DNA of 18,398 nucleotides from an uncultured Bacteroidales bacterium (GTDB lineage: Bacteria; Bacteroidota; Bacteroidia; Bacteroidales; Muribaculaceae). How positions within the stretch are numbered: the stretch's first letter is position 1; each line of letters starts with the position of its first letter. The stretch is from positions 1-18,398 of the forward strand of contig USHH01000017.1 in NCBI GenBank assembly GCA_900554345.1, read 5' to 3'. Shown here one piece after another: positions 1 to 8,159 of this stretch. A program made the translations under genes and the position numbers. The notes beneath the pieces were generated by a model. The model saw only the letters and a list, made by a program, of their open reading frames with translations, was not told where the DNA came from and did no database searches.

Positions 1-273
1 CACCGACGCAGGGGGGGTGGGGGGGGGGCCGCCCGCGGGGGGGGGGGGGAGCCACTCGGTGCCGTCCCCTACCACGTCGTAAAGGAGCGTGATGGAGTCA
101 TCGTCGTAGTCGAAGAGGGAGATGGGGCGACGCAGATATTTCCCGTCGACGGCGATATTGACAAACTGCCCCGGGGCAGAGATCGCGCCGGTGGCGCCGG
201 CCGCCTTGAGCAGCATGGTGCGGGCGGTGAGGCGCCGGTTGTAGATTACGCTGAATATCTCTTTTCTGTTCAT
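1..273 (-). CDS. pyrK: Dihydroorotate dehydrogenase B, electron-transfer subunit (partial, 3' end cut off)
   Basis: The iron-sulfur/FAD subunit passes electrons from the PyrD catalytic subunit to NAD in pyrimidine synthesis. Reading from the ATG at 273-271 gives 91 codons to the window edge. About 75 of them look like a genuine PyrK N-terminus: a ferredoxin-reductase-like FAD-binding barrel with PGQFVNI (residues 34-40), the FAD-binding RRPISLFDY (49-57) and LLYDVVGDGTEWL (63-75). A complete PyrK is roughly 250-260 residues, so most of the NAD domain and the Fe-S cysteines lie outside. The last 16 codons read almost only Pro, Gly and Ala because of the G-rich tract at 11-50, where the family would have something like a KPGD...LGPLGNGF stretch, so that part is probably corrupted sequence. 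It lies 74 bases downstream of pyrC on the same strand. Family assignment comes from motifs seen by eye. Confidence 0.82.
   Translation of the reverse strand, partial: MNRKEIFSVIYNRRLTARTMLLKAAGATGAISAPGQFVNIAVDGKYLRRPISLFDYDDDSITLLYDVVGDGTEWLPPPPAGGPPPTPPASV
11..50. repeat. Low-complexity poly-G tract at window edge
   Basis: Runs of 7, 9 and 14 G with few interruptions occupy the first 50 bases, inside the pyrK reading frame. Nothing else in the window resembles it. It keeps the frame open but replaces the expected conserved PyrK sequence, which suggests a sequencing or assembly artefact at a contig end rather than biology. Confidence 0.7.
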
Positions 274-296
274 ATCCGATTTGCTCTGGACAGTGG

Positions 297-324
297 GGAA
301 ACATGCCGGAGGCATGTCCCTACA
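297..324 (-). repeat. REP-like palindromic element, copy 1
   Basis: A 28-base sequence is shared exactly with 1654-1681. On the minus strand it reads TGTAGGG, then a 7-bp stem (ACATGCC/GGCATGT at 317-301) around a 3-base loop. The flank CCGGATTC (327-334) also follows the copy at 4564-4588. It sits between pyrC and pyrK and could fold in their shared transcript. Confidence 0.8.
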
Positions 325-347
325 GTCCGGATTCATGATTCATTATA

Positions 348-1625
348 TTATTGGCGGAGGCTTACGACGGCGCCGTTGTGGAGGGTGAGGACAGGCACGG
401 AGCGGAGAGTCATCCCCTCGAATACCGATACCTTTCCCTTGGAGACGAACTCGCTGCCTACGACCTTGAAATCGCGGTCGAGAGCAACGCCTGCGATGTC
501 GGCGGGGTCGCCGGGAGTGAGCCACGACTGCGGGAGGCCGAGTATGTCGCGGGGGCGGAGGGCCATCAGCTCCACGAGGCGGTCGATGCCCACGATGCCT
601 GAAGCAACCAGAGCCGTATAAGAGGCGGCGAAGGCGGTCTCGAGGCCCACGACGCCCATGGCGCTGAGGGAGAGGCCGCGCGACTTCTCCTCGATGGAGT
701 GCGGGGCATGGTCGGTAGCGATGACGTCGATGGTGCCGTCGGCAAAGCCCTCGAGCAGGGCCTGGCGGTCTGAGGGGGAACGCAAGGGAGGGTTCATTTT
801 GAATCGTCCGTCGTCCTGGAGGTCCTCGTCGCATAGGAGCAGGTAGTGGGGAGCTGTCTCGCCCGTGACATTGAGACCGTCTTTCTTGGCGTCGCGGAGC
901 AATGCCACGCTCTCCTTGGTGGAGATATGGCATATATGGAGGCGGCAGCCGGTGTCGGCGGCCAGTTTTATGTCGCGCTCCACCTCACGCCACTCGCTCT
1001 CGGAGCAGATTCCCTTGTGGCCATGGGTGCGACCCCAACGGCCGTCGTGGATGTAGCCGCCGCGCAGCAGGTCGTTGACCTCGCAATGGGCGGCGAGGAT
1101 CTTGCCGGTGGGGGCGATACCCGCCATGGCGCGGCGCATCACGTCTTCCGACTGCACACCGGAGCCGTCGTCGGAGAATCCGGCTACATACGGGGCGAGG
1201 GCCTCGTAGTCGACAAGCTCCTCACCCATCCGTTTGCGGGTGATGGAGGCGTAGGGCCATACACGGATGGCGGCGTCGCGGTCAATGATGTCGAGCTGTG
1301 TCTGGAGCGTCTCGCGGGAGTCGGGCACAGGATTGAGGTTGGGCATGGTGCAGACGGTGGTGAAGCCGCCTGCGGCGGCAGCGCGGGAGCCGAGGGAGAT
1401 GGTCTCCTTGTAGCTGTAGCCGGGCTCGCGGAGATGCACGTGCATGTCTACGAACGATGGGAAGAGGGAAAGGCCGGAGCAGTCGATGACTCTGGCTCCA
1501 TCCTCGGGCAAAGAGGGTGCTACCTGTGAGATCTTTCCGTCGGCCACGGCGATGTCGGCGTCGACGAAGGACTTTCCGCGCCACACGCGGCCGTTTCTGA
1601 GGAGCAGTCTGTCAGTATCTTCCAT
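348..1625 (-). CDS. pyrC: Dihydroorotase (class I type)
   Basis: Catalyses reversible cyclisation of N-carbamoyl-L-aspartate to dihydroorotate, the third step of de novo pyrimidine synthesis, in the cytoplasm. The 425-residue product is an amidohydrolase TIM barrel. Visible motifs, numbered from the chosen start, are the metal-binding and substrate HVHLREPGY (H62, H64, R66), DDGSGVQ near 152-158 (class I enzymes use this Asp and lack the carboxylated Lys), AHCE (H180), ICHIST (H233), KMNPPLRS near 276 and TDHAPH (D305). Length suits the class. The ATG at 1625 (MEDTDRLLL) is preferred over the in-frame ATG at 1661, because the latter lies inside a REP-like palindrome and adds 12 residues unlike the family. 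The next gene downstream is pyrK, so this is a pyrimidine operon. The leader carries a promoter and a terminator-like hairpin (separate entries). Confidence 0.95.
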   Translation of the reverse strand: MEDTDRLLLRNGRVWRGKSFVDADIAVADGKISQVAPSLPEDGARVIDCSGLSLFPSFVDMHVHLREPGYSYKETISLGSRAAAAGGFTTVCTMPNLNPVPDSRETLQTQLDIIDRDAAIRVWPYASITRKRMGEELVDYEALAPYVAGFSDDGSGVQSEDVMRRAMAGIAPTGKILAAHCEVNDLLRGGYIHDGRWGRTHGHKGICSESEWREVERDIKLAADTGCRLHICHISTKESVALLRDAKKDGLNVTGETAPHYLLLCDEDLQDDGRFKMNPPLRSPSDRQALLEGFADGTIDVIATDHAPHSIEEKSRGLSLSAMGVVGLETAFAASYTALVASGIVGIDRLVELMALRPRDILGLPQSWLTPGDPADIAGVALDRDFKVVGSEFVSKGKVSVFEGMTLRSVPVLTLHNGAVVSLRQ

Positions 1626-1653
1626 TGCAGTAAGAGATAGCACCGGATGGTGT

Positions 1654-1681
1654 GGAAACATGCCGGAGGCATGTCCCTACA
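1654..1681 (-). repeat. REP-like palindromic element, copy 2
   Basis: Identical over 28 bases to 297-324, in the same orientation: TGTAGGG followed by a 7-bp stem with a 3-base loop. It lies in the 5' leader of pyrC, so pyrC is flanked on both sides by direct copies of the same element about 1.36 kb apart. Confidence 0.8.
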
Positions 1682-1748
1682 AGCCGGTTGATTGATTTTG
1701 TGATGTAATGGATAGCGGTTAATTTAAGGCGGGAATGGCGGCCTACAG

Positions 1749-1784
1749 AAAAAAAACGAGGCCACCCCATGGTTAGGGCACCTC
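1749..1784 (-). terminator. Terminator-like hairpin with T8 tract in the pyrC leader (candidate attenuator)
   Basis: On the minus strand GAGGTGCCC (1784-1776) can pair imperfectly with the GG..GGCCTC arm (to 1758): five pairs including one G-T, a 2x2 internal loop, then further C-G pairs. It is followed directly by G and eight T (1756-1749). No minus-strand gene lies upstream for it to terminate, and it falls between the predicted promoter (1881-1850) and pyrC (1625). It would therefore end either a roughly 95-base leader RNA or a small RNA. Confidence 0.55.
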
Positions 1785-1849
1785 CGAGATCTTTTGATAT
1801 GCATTTCTTGCTGGGATTCAACATAGCCGCTGTCTGCCTGAAAATTTTC

Positions 1850-1881
1850 CAAAATTACAATGAAATCCCCACACGTGCAAA
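1850..1881 (-). promoter_or_regulatory. Bacteroidetes-type promoter for the pyrC transcript
   Basis: On the minus strand TTTG (1881-1878), a 20-base spacer and TAATTTTG (1857-1850) match the -33 TTTG / -7 TAnnTTTG consensus with ideal spacing. Transcription should start near 1845, giving a leader of about 220 bases before pyrC. Confidence 0.65.
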
Positions 1882-1945
1882 TTTTCAGCCGAAAAACGGC
1901 AAAAAAGTCGGGACGTCATTCTGCATATTCACAAAAAATATTTAG

Positions 1946-1953
1946 TACTTTTG
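1946..1953 (+). promoter_or_regulatory. -7 element of the M1 aminopeptidase gene
   Basis: TACTTTTG matches TAnnTTTG and ends four bases before the ATG at 1958. No clear TTTG lies 19-21 bases upstream. The expected start of transcription falls at or very near the ATG, implying a leaderless or nearly leaderless mRNA. Confidence 0.5.
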
Positions 1954-1957
1954 CGGT

Positions 1958-4507
1958 ATGAAAAACTCACCTATCATCATGATGGCGGCCATAGGCGCCA
2001 TAGGAGCCACGGCAGGCACCAGCGCAGCCTCCGGCAAAGACATAGATTATAATGGAATAGACCGCCGTATAGCCACTGAACGCAGGGCGAAGGTCGACTC
2101 GCTCTGCTACGACATATCATTCAGCCTTCCTGCCGAGCGCGACAAACGCATAGAGGGAAAGGAGACCGTAAGCTTCAGCTATACAGGACGGCCCGGCGAG
2201 GAGCTGCTGCTCGACTTCAAGGGGGAAGCCGGACAGATCAGGGAGGTGATCCTCAACGGAGAGCGGTATGATGCGGAGATGAAAGGCGAGCACCTCGCCT
2301 TTCCCGACAGCCTGATGCAGCAGGGACGCAACGACATCACCATCACCTTCACCGCCGGCGAGCGGGCGCTCAACCGGCGCGACGATTTCCTCTACACGCT
2401 GTTTGTGCCCTGTCGGGCACGCACTGTCTTCCCCTGCTTCGACCAGCCCGACATGAAGGCCACCTTCCGCCTGAAGCTGGAGGTGCCGGAAGAATGGCAG
2501 GCGGTGTCGAACACCATAGTAGAAAAGGAGACGGAGCTGCCCGAGGGACGCAAGCTCGTGACTTTCGGTCCGACGGAGCCGCTGAGCACGTATCTCTTCG
2601 CCTTCGCGGCGGGAGCCTTCTCCCGGCAGGAGTTCGAAGCCGACGGGAGGCGATTCGGAATCTACTACCGCGAGACCGACCCGGCACGCATCGCACAGCT
2701 GCCCGAGATCGCCGCCGACGTGGCGGCGTCGCTCGCCTGGCAGGAGGAGTACACCGGTATCCCCTACCCTTTCTGCAAATACGACCTCGTGATCATCCCC
2801 GGATTCCAGTTTGGCGGCATGGAGCACACGGGCGCCACCTTCTACAGCGACACGCGGATGTTCCTGCCGGCCAACGCCACTCCCGACGACCGTCTGTCGC
2901 GCACACAGCTCATAGCCCACGAGACGACCCACATGTGGTTTGGCGACTATCTGACGATGCGGTGGTTTGACGACGTGTGGACGAAGGAGGTCTTCGCCAA
3001 CTACTACGCCGCGGCAATCACGCGGGAGCGGCTGCCGCAGTTCGACCATGACCTCGACTGGCTGCGCACCTACGTGGGAGCGGCCCAGAAGGAGGACCGC
3101 ACGACAGGCGCCACCTCGATACGCCAGGGGCTCGACAACCTCGGCGACGCGGGGCTCGTGTATAACAACATCATCTACGACAAGGCGCCGGTGATGATGG
3201 CGAAGCTCGTGGAGCTGATGGGATCCGACGCCTTCCGCGCCGCCATCAGGGAATATCTCGACACCTACGGCTACGGCAACGCCACCTGGGATGAGTTGGT
3301 GGCAATCCTGGCACGCCACACCGACAAGCCGGTGGAGGCGTTCAGCCACGCATGGGTCAACGAGGCCGGCTGGCCAGAAATCAGAGTGACCACCGACGGA
3401 AAGAGCGTCACGGCCACCCAGCGCGACCGGCGTGGGAGCGCCACACTCTGGCCCCAGAGTTTCGGAGTGGCCGTATATGACGGCGACAGCATGCAGAGCG
3501 TGACGCTGACCTTCTCGGCCGGCGACTCCACAGCCAGCGCGGAGCTACCGCAGGCCATAGCCGACGGAGCCGGGGTGATGACCGTGGTTAACCACAACGG
3601 CAAAGGATATGGCCTCTTCACACTCGATGCGGTAAAGGCCCGGAAGACCTCGGCGCTGCTTAAGGGAACCAACCACTGTCTCAGCAACGCCGGGGTGACG
3701 GCGCAGCTGATGAACCTCCAGGAGAACGCCCTCTGCAGCAATATCGACAAGGGTTGGTGGGCTTCCGAGATGGCCGACATGGTAAGCAATGAAAGCGACC
3801 CGCTGCGCGGCATGATGCTGGCGCAATTCATCGGCGCCCTGCTGCCCGACATCGCCGACAGCGACAGCCTGGAGGCCAGACTGCTCGACATGGCGACAAG
3901 TCATCCGATTGCGGCAGTGGGCACGACACTGCTCCGTGGCCTCTACACCTCCGGCAAGTCGCCGGCCACCACACAAGCCATCTACAGGCTATGGGAGGAG
4001 GCCGCCTCTCCCCTTCTCGGAGAACGCGACTACATGGACATGGCGCTGCAGCTGGCAGTGAGGATGCCGGAGAAGAGCGACAGCCTCACGGCACGGCAGA
4101 TGGAACGCATCACCAACCCCGACCGCCGGAAACAATTCGCGTTCATCAGCCGTGCCGTGGCGCCTGATGCGGAAGCGAGACTGGCGTTTTTCAACGAGCT
4201 GCTGAAGGCTGAGAACCGTACGGTAGAGCCATGGACGGGCAAAGCACTCTCGCTGCTCTGCCATACGCTGCGTGGCGCGGAGGCGGCCGCATATATCAGG
4301 CCGGCGCTGGAAATCCTGCCGGAGATCCAGGCCACGGGCGACATCTTCTTCCCGGCCAACTGGTGCAGAAACCTGCTGTCGGGGCAGCGGACACCGGAGG
4401 CGCGCGAGGCGTTGCGGAGCTATCTCGAAGGGCATCCTGACCTGAAGCCGATGCTGCGGAGCAAGGTGCTGATCGGCGGGGCGCCGCTGCTCAACAACCA
4501 ACCTTAA
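1958..4507 (+). CDS. Secreted M1 family zinc aminopeptidase
   Basis: An 849-residue zinc metallopeptidase that removes N-terminal residues from peptides, probably in the periplasm. The N-terminus (about residues 1-25, Ala/Gly/Ile rich and ending GTSAASG) reads as a signal peptide. An N-terminal beta-sandwich precedes the peptidase domain, where the exopeptidase motif is GGMEHTGATFY (about 286-296), the zinc site is HETTH (321-325) with the third ligand E344 in WTKEVFANY, and the transition-state Tyr is probably Y407 in YDKAP. An alpha-helical C-terminal region (about 540-849) follows, as in ERAP-like members. Total length is normal for the family and all key residues are present. The GAMEN-type motif is the GGMEH variant. 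The start is set by the promoter four bases upstream and the signal peptide; Met8/Met9 are alternatives. Substrate is not determinable from sequence. Confidence 0.92.
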   Translation: MKNSPIIMMAAIGAIGATAGTSAASGKDIDYNGIDRRIATERRAKVDSLCYDISFSLPAERDKRIEGKETVSFSYTGRPGEELLLDFKGEAGQIREVILNGERYDAEMKGEHLAFPDSLMQQGRNDITITFTAGERALNRRDDFLYTLFVPCRARTVFPCFDQPDMKATFRLKLEVPEEWQAVSNTIVEKETELPEGRKLVTFGPTEPLSTYLFAFAAGAFSRQEFEADGRRFGIYYRETDPARIAQLPEIAADVAASLAWQEEYTGIPYPFCKYDLVIIPGFQFGGMEHTGATFYSDTRMFLPANATPDDRLSRTQLIAHETTHMWFGDYLTMRWFDDVWTKEVFANYYAAAITRERLPQFDHDLDWLRTYVGAAQKEDRTTGATSIRQGLDNLGDAGLVYNNIIYDKAPVMMAKLVELMGSDAFRAAIREYLDTYGYGNATWDELVAILARHTDKPVEAFSHAWVNEAGWPEIRVTTDGKSVTATQRDRRGSATLWPQSFGVAVYDGDSMQSVTLTFSAGDSTASAELPQAIADGAGVMTVVNHNGKGYGLFTLDAVKARKTSALLKGTNHCLSNAGVTAQLMNLQENALCSNIDKGWWASEMADMVSNESDPLRGMMLAQFIGALLPDIADSDSLEARLLDMATSHPIAAVGTTLLRGLYTSGKSPATTQAIYRLWEEAASPLLGERDYMDMALQLAVRMPEKSDSLTARQMERITNPDRRKQFAFISRAVAPDAEARLAFFNELLKAENRTVEPWTGKALSLLCHTLRGAEAAAYIRPALEILPEIQATGDIFFPANWCRNLLSGQRTPEAREALRSYLEGHPDLKPMLRSKVLIGGAPLLNNQP

Positions 4508-4588
4508 TGTAGGGATGCACCCCGGTGCATCCGGTCGCACAACCACGACCGTCAGACCGGAGCGGCTGCACCGGGGTGCAGCCCTACA
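4508..4588. repeat. Pair of inverted REP-like elements (BIME-like), copies 3 and 4
   Basis: Copy 3 reads TGTAGGG into a 9-bp stem GGATGCACC/GGTGCATCC (4513-4521/4524-4532). Copy 4 is inverted: stem GGCTGCACC/GGTGCAGCC (4564-4572/4575-4583) running into CCCTACA (to 4588). Between them CCGGTC (4531-4536) and GACCGG (4555-4560) are also inverted, so the 81 bases can fold as two hairpins or one long one. They begin one base after the aminopeptidase stop, so they may stabilise the 3' end or help termination. Confidence 0.8.
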
Positions 4589-4666
4589 AACCGGATTCTA
4601 CAGATACCCATACACCCTGATCTGCATTTCTTGACAAATGTCAATGTTTTTTCAATCAGGAGGCTT

Positions 4667-4674
4667 TAAATTTG
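4667..4674 (+). promoter_or_regulatory. -7 element for the secreted multi-domain protein gene
   Basis: TAAATTTG matches TAnnTTTG. It lies 45 bases before the ATG at 4720, giving a leader of about 40 bases. The -33 region is only a T-run (around 4645-4650), a weak match. Confidence 0.55.
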
Positions 4675-4719
4675 CGGCACTGAATCAAATCTCTCAACAG
4701 ACAACCTAAACACCAAAGT

Positions 4720-7700
4720 ATGGGAAAGAAATTTACCACCATTCTGATGGCAGCGCTGACAGCAGCCTCCGGCATGGCTATGGAGGCAACTACGGCATAG
4801 CTACAGGCGCCACATCAGGGAAAGCCCGCAAGCTGCCGACATTCTACAAGGAAACACGCAGACTGAATCCGGCTAAGGAGAAGCCGGCTGAGATGCCCCG
4901 CCCGGGCCAGAGGGCACTGATGCCCACAGCGCCAATAAGGAAAAGTCCGCTCCGCATCACCGACGGAGGCACCGACATTTACGGATGGGCGTATTACGGA
5001 GATCCTACCGGAATGTACAGAGTTGTCGGCAAAACCGCGCAGCTCTACTGGGCCGATAAATTCGTGGAGACAGCCGGCTGGTATACCATCAGCGAGGGAT
5101 GGCTGAAAGACGGCAGGCTCTACGGCTATGCCCCCAACCAGTTTAACGGCCAGGTCTCAGGCCTCGACGTAGTAGTATACGACTTCAACAACGGCGACAT
5201 CCTGGAGACGGAGTCGCTGGAGATGAACTGCTATTTCGACCGTCTGGCCTACAATCCTAAGGACGACTACGTCTACGGCTTCGGCATGATGTGGGACGTC
5301 GACCCCGTGAACTACGTCTATATGAAAGCACCGGCCTCCAACCCGGGAGCGGGCGAGTTCATCGCCAACATACCAGACTACACCAAAGAGTTCCGCTCCA
5401 TATGCTACAACGCGGAAGACGGACTTTTCTATGGAGTAAGCGGAGAGGGCACCTTCTGCTCGATAGACACCGAGGGCAACTATACGGAGCTATTCAGCCT
5501 CGGCCTCGATCCTATGGTATGGAATTCAGGTTATAAATCCGGAATCGTCTACAGCCAGGCAGAGGGATGCTATTTCTGGAACAATGTGACCTGGAACGAG
5601 GACTGGTCAATATCCATCAACCTCTCGAAGATAGATCCAGCCAAGCAAACCCTCGAACTCTACTGCACACTGCCGGAAGAATTCTACTTCTTTGTATCTC
5701 CTGATGATGTAAGCGACGACACAGCCGCCCCGCGCATCTCGGAAATGGGAGAAGTGTCGTTTGCAAACGGCTCGCTGACAGGCAGGATCACCTATCAGAC
5801 ACCGACCGCGACTATCGGCGGAGAGACACTGGCAGGCGACATCGACGTATATGCCGAGCTTGACGGAACGCCCTACGCCGGCCCCATCGCATGCGCACCC
5901 GGAGAGAAAGTGACTTTCGACTACACGGAGCTGGATCGCGGGATGCACGTATTCAGCGAATATACCATAGCCGACGGACATAAGTCTCCCGTACTCACGA
6001 GGGAGTTCTTCATCGGCGTCGACACTCCGTCGGCACCCGCCCGCGTCACCTTCCACCAGCAGGAGACCGTATTCGCAGTATGGGACGAAGTGACGACCGG
6101 AGCACATGGAGGATATATCGACCTCGAGGACCTCAGCTATAACGTCTACATCAACGGAGAGTTCTACGGCAAGAGCGACACCTTCTACCTCGACAACATC
6201 GTATTGCCCGATGACGTCACCATGAGCCTCTACTCCGCATCCGTAACGGCAGTGAGCGGAGGCTACGAGTCGACACCCACCTACTCCAACGAGATAGCCT
6301 ACGGCAAGCCCTTCGACCTTCCGCTCGAGATCAAACCCACCCTGGAACAAGCCAAGATCTGCTACTCCATAGACGCCAACCAGGACGGCAACTGCTGGCT
6401 TATCGACGAAGCCGAGCAGGCATTCATCATAAATTATCCTCCGTATGGCGATGCTCAGGACGACTGGCTGATTCTGCCTCCGGTAAACATCACGGACACG
6501 GAGAAGTATTATCCGGTGGAATTCCTCATCTGCAAGGGGAGCGCCTTCTGGCCTGAGAGCCTTGAGGTCTTCGCCGGCACTTCACCCGAATCGGAAGACA
6601 TGACGATAGAGCTGATCAGCGACCTGGAGCCATCAATCACCTATCCGGCATACCAGAAAGTCAGCGCGCTTCTGAAAGTGGAAGAGCCCGGCGCCTACTA
6701 CATCGGCTTCCACTGCAACTCCGGAAGCGAAAACTACGGCCTCAAGCTGAAAGACATCTCAGTGGCAGACAACAATGTGACAGCTGCCTCACCCGACTAT
6801 GCAAGCAATGTAGACATCGAGGGCGCCGAGGAAGGCGAGCTCCAGGCATACGTTCAGTTCAGCTTCCCGACACGCACCATCTCAGGCCAGAGTTTACCCG
6901 AAGACGCAGTACTGAAAGCCACCATCGAGGGCTACGACACAGTAGAGATCGAAGGCACCCCCGGCTCGCGCGGCAAAGCCACCGTCGAGACCGACCAGGG
7001 CGACAACAGCATCTCGATCCAGATCTCGCTCGGCGAGCTCAACGGCCCGAAGATGATGACCACCGTCTACACCGGCATCGACGTGCCTGTGGCAATCAGC
7101 GACGTGGATGTAGAGGCATCGGCCGACATGCAGTCGATGAAGATCACCTGGAAAGCTCCGACCGAGGGCGCCAACGGAGGCTACGTGAATCCGGCCGGTA
7201 TCTATTACAATATCTTCAAGGCCATCCAGACACCCTACGGCACCCAGTATGACCAGATCGCCACCACGGAAGAGGGCGTGACTGAATACGAATACACATT
7301 CGACCCGGCGACCTCGGACTTCCAGATGGACCAGGTGCTCCTCGCAATCCAGCCAGCCGACGAGGCCGGCGTGCAGAACGAGATGACGCTCGCGGGAGCG
7401 GTGCTCGGCACTCCCTACATGCTGCCGATGTATGACAACTTCGAGGACGGCTTCAACCTCAATCCATGGCTCGTGATGCGTCCGGGCGATGAATACCTCG
7501 CCACCTACGGCATATACTACCTCAACCAGATCGGCGGATTCGAGAATTACGATGGAGCTGCCTTGGCCGCTATGGGCAACGACGGCGAGAAAGGACGTCT
7601 CGAACTCCCCCGCTTCGCTACCACCGGCATCGAGAACGCCATGATAAAGCTCGACATGTATACCGGCCACCTCTGCGCCAACACCACGCTCTACGGCTAT

Positions 7701-8114
7701 ACCTCCGGCACGGAAGACGCTCCTGTGGAGATCGCCACGATCAACGTGACGCCCGACAACGAGGAATTCCACACAGTGATCCTTGACCTTCCCGCCGAAC
7801 TCATAGGCAAGGAGTGGGTGCAGGTATATATCGAGAACTCCTTCACCGGCGAGCAGGTGATCATGCTCGTGAAATCGATCGAGGTGAGCGAAGGCTCATC
7901 GGTTGCCGACCTAAGCGACGTACGCCGCGTGGCAGCCGGCAAGGGCATCGCCATACTGACAGGCTTCGAGGGATCCGACGTCAGCATCTACCGCATCGAC
8001 GGCACAAGCGCCGCAAACCTGCGTGTGGCCGACCATGTGACTGAGGTGAAGCTCGACAAGGGAATCTACCTCGTCAAGACTAATGACAGGACCTACAAGG
8101 TAATCGTAAGATAA
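4720..8114 (+). CDS. Secreted multi-domain protein (propeller-like, FnIII, choice-of-anchor J, sorting domain), apparent frameshift near 4778
   Basis: Likely an exported or surface protein; no enzymatic motif is seen. A signal peptide MGKKFTTILMAALTAASGMA starts at 4720 but hits a TAG at 4798. The next frame carries in-phase YGGNYGIATGATSGK from 4779 onward into a 1073-codon ORF (first ATG 4893). One extra base after 4778 would give an intact protein of 1131 residues, so either a real frameshift or a sequence error splits signal from body. Domains, numbered from 4893: beta-propeller-like 1-275; beta-sandwich 283-380; FnIII about 380-470; choice-of-anchor J about 475-630; second beta-sandwich 630-733; second FnIII 734-845; second anchor J about 848-1005; C-terminal domain 1008-1073 (VSIYRIDG...GIYLVK...YKVIVR), which resembles type IX secretion sorting domains. 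The two halves look like a duplicated sandwich-FnIII-anchor module. Confidence 0.85.
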
Positions 8115-8139
8115 ACGGTAAAGTAAGATAAACGGTAAA
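8106..8139 (+). repeat. 17-bp perfect tandem duplication over the stop codon
   Basis: GTAAGATAAACGGTAAA occurs at 8106-8122 and again at 8123-8139 with no gap. The first copy contains the last two codons and the TAA of the secreted protein; the second repeats them in the 3' untranslated region. It is probably a recent replication-slippage event. Confidence 0.9.
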
Positions 8140-8159
8140 AGGGATTATCTCCATAGAAA

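Larger units (their letters stand above)
1612..1824 (-). other. Leader ORF upstream of and overlapping pyrC (70 codons, possible leader peptide)
   Basis: It starts about 20 bases after the predicted transcription start of pyrC, runs through the T8 terminator-like hairpin (1784-1749) and the REP-like element, and stops at 1612, overlapping the pyrC ATG (1625) out of frame. The peptide begins MLNPSKKCISKDLGG and resembles no family known to me, so a translated role is uncertain. An internal ATG at 1770 has a GGAGG nine bases or so before it, inside the hairpin's 5' arm. The layout recalls the E. coli pyrBI leader, in which a translated ORF spans the attenuator. It could also be a chance ORF over a small RNA. 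Confidence 0.35.

Noticed and set aside
98..304. 68-codon minus-strand ORF over pyrK
   Set aside because: Out of frame with the recognisable PyrK sequence, which reads from 273; it is Arg/His/Pro-rich.
846..1529. 227-codon plus-strand ORF opposite pyrC
   Set aside because: It lies wholly antisense to a well-supported dihydroorotase and is rich in Gly/Ala/His/Val, as expected from the reverse frame of GC-rich coding DNA.
1626..1661. Upstream in-frame ATG for pyrC
   Set aside because: It falls inside a REP-like palindrome, and the added residues do not match dihydroorotases.
2117..3349. 410-codon minus-strand ORF opposite the aminopeptidase
   Set aside because: Antisense shadow of a complete M1 peptidase with all its catalytic motifs. 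The shadow has no recognisable domain and an unusual Val/Gly/His/Arg composition.
7697..7987. Minus-strand ORF opposite the end of the secreted protein
   Set aside because: Antisense to the anchor and sorting domains; no promoter or family resemblance.
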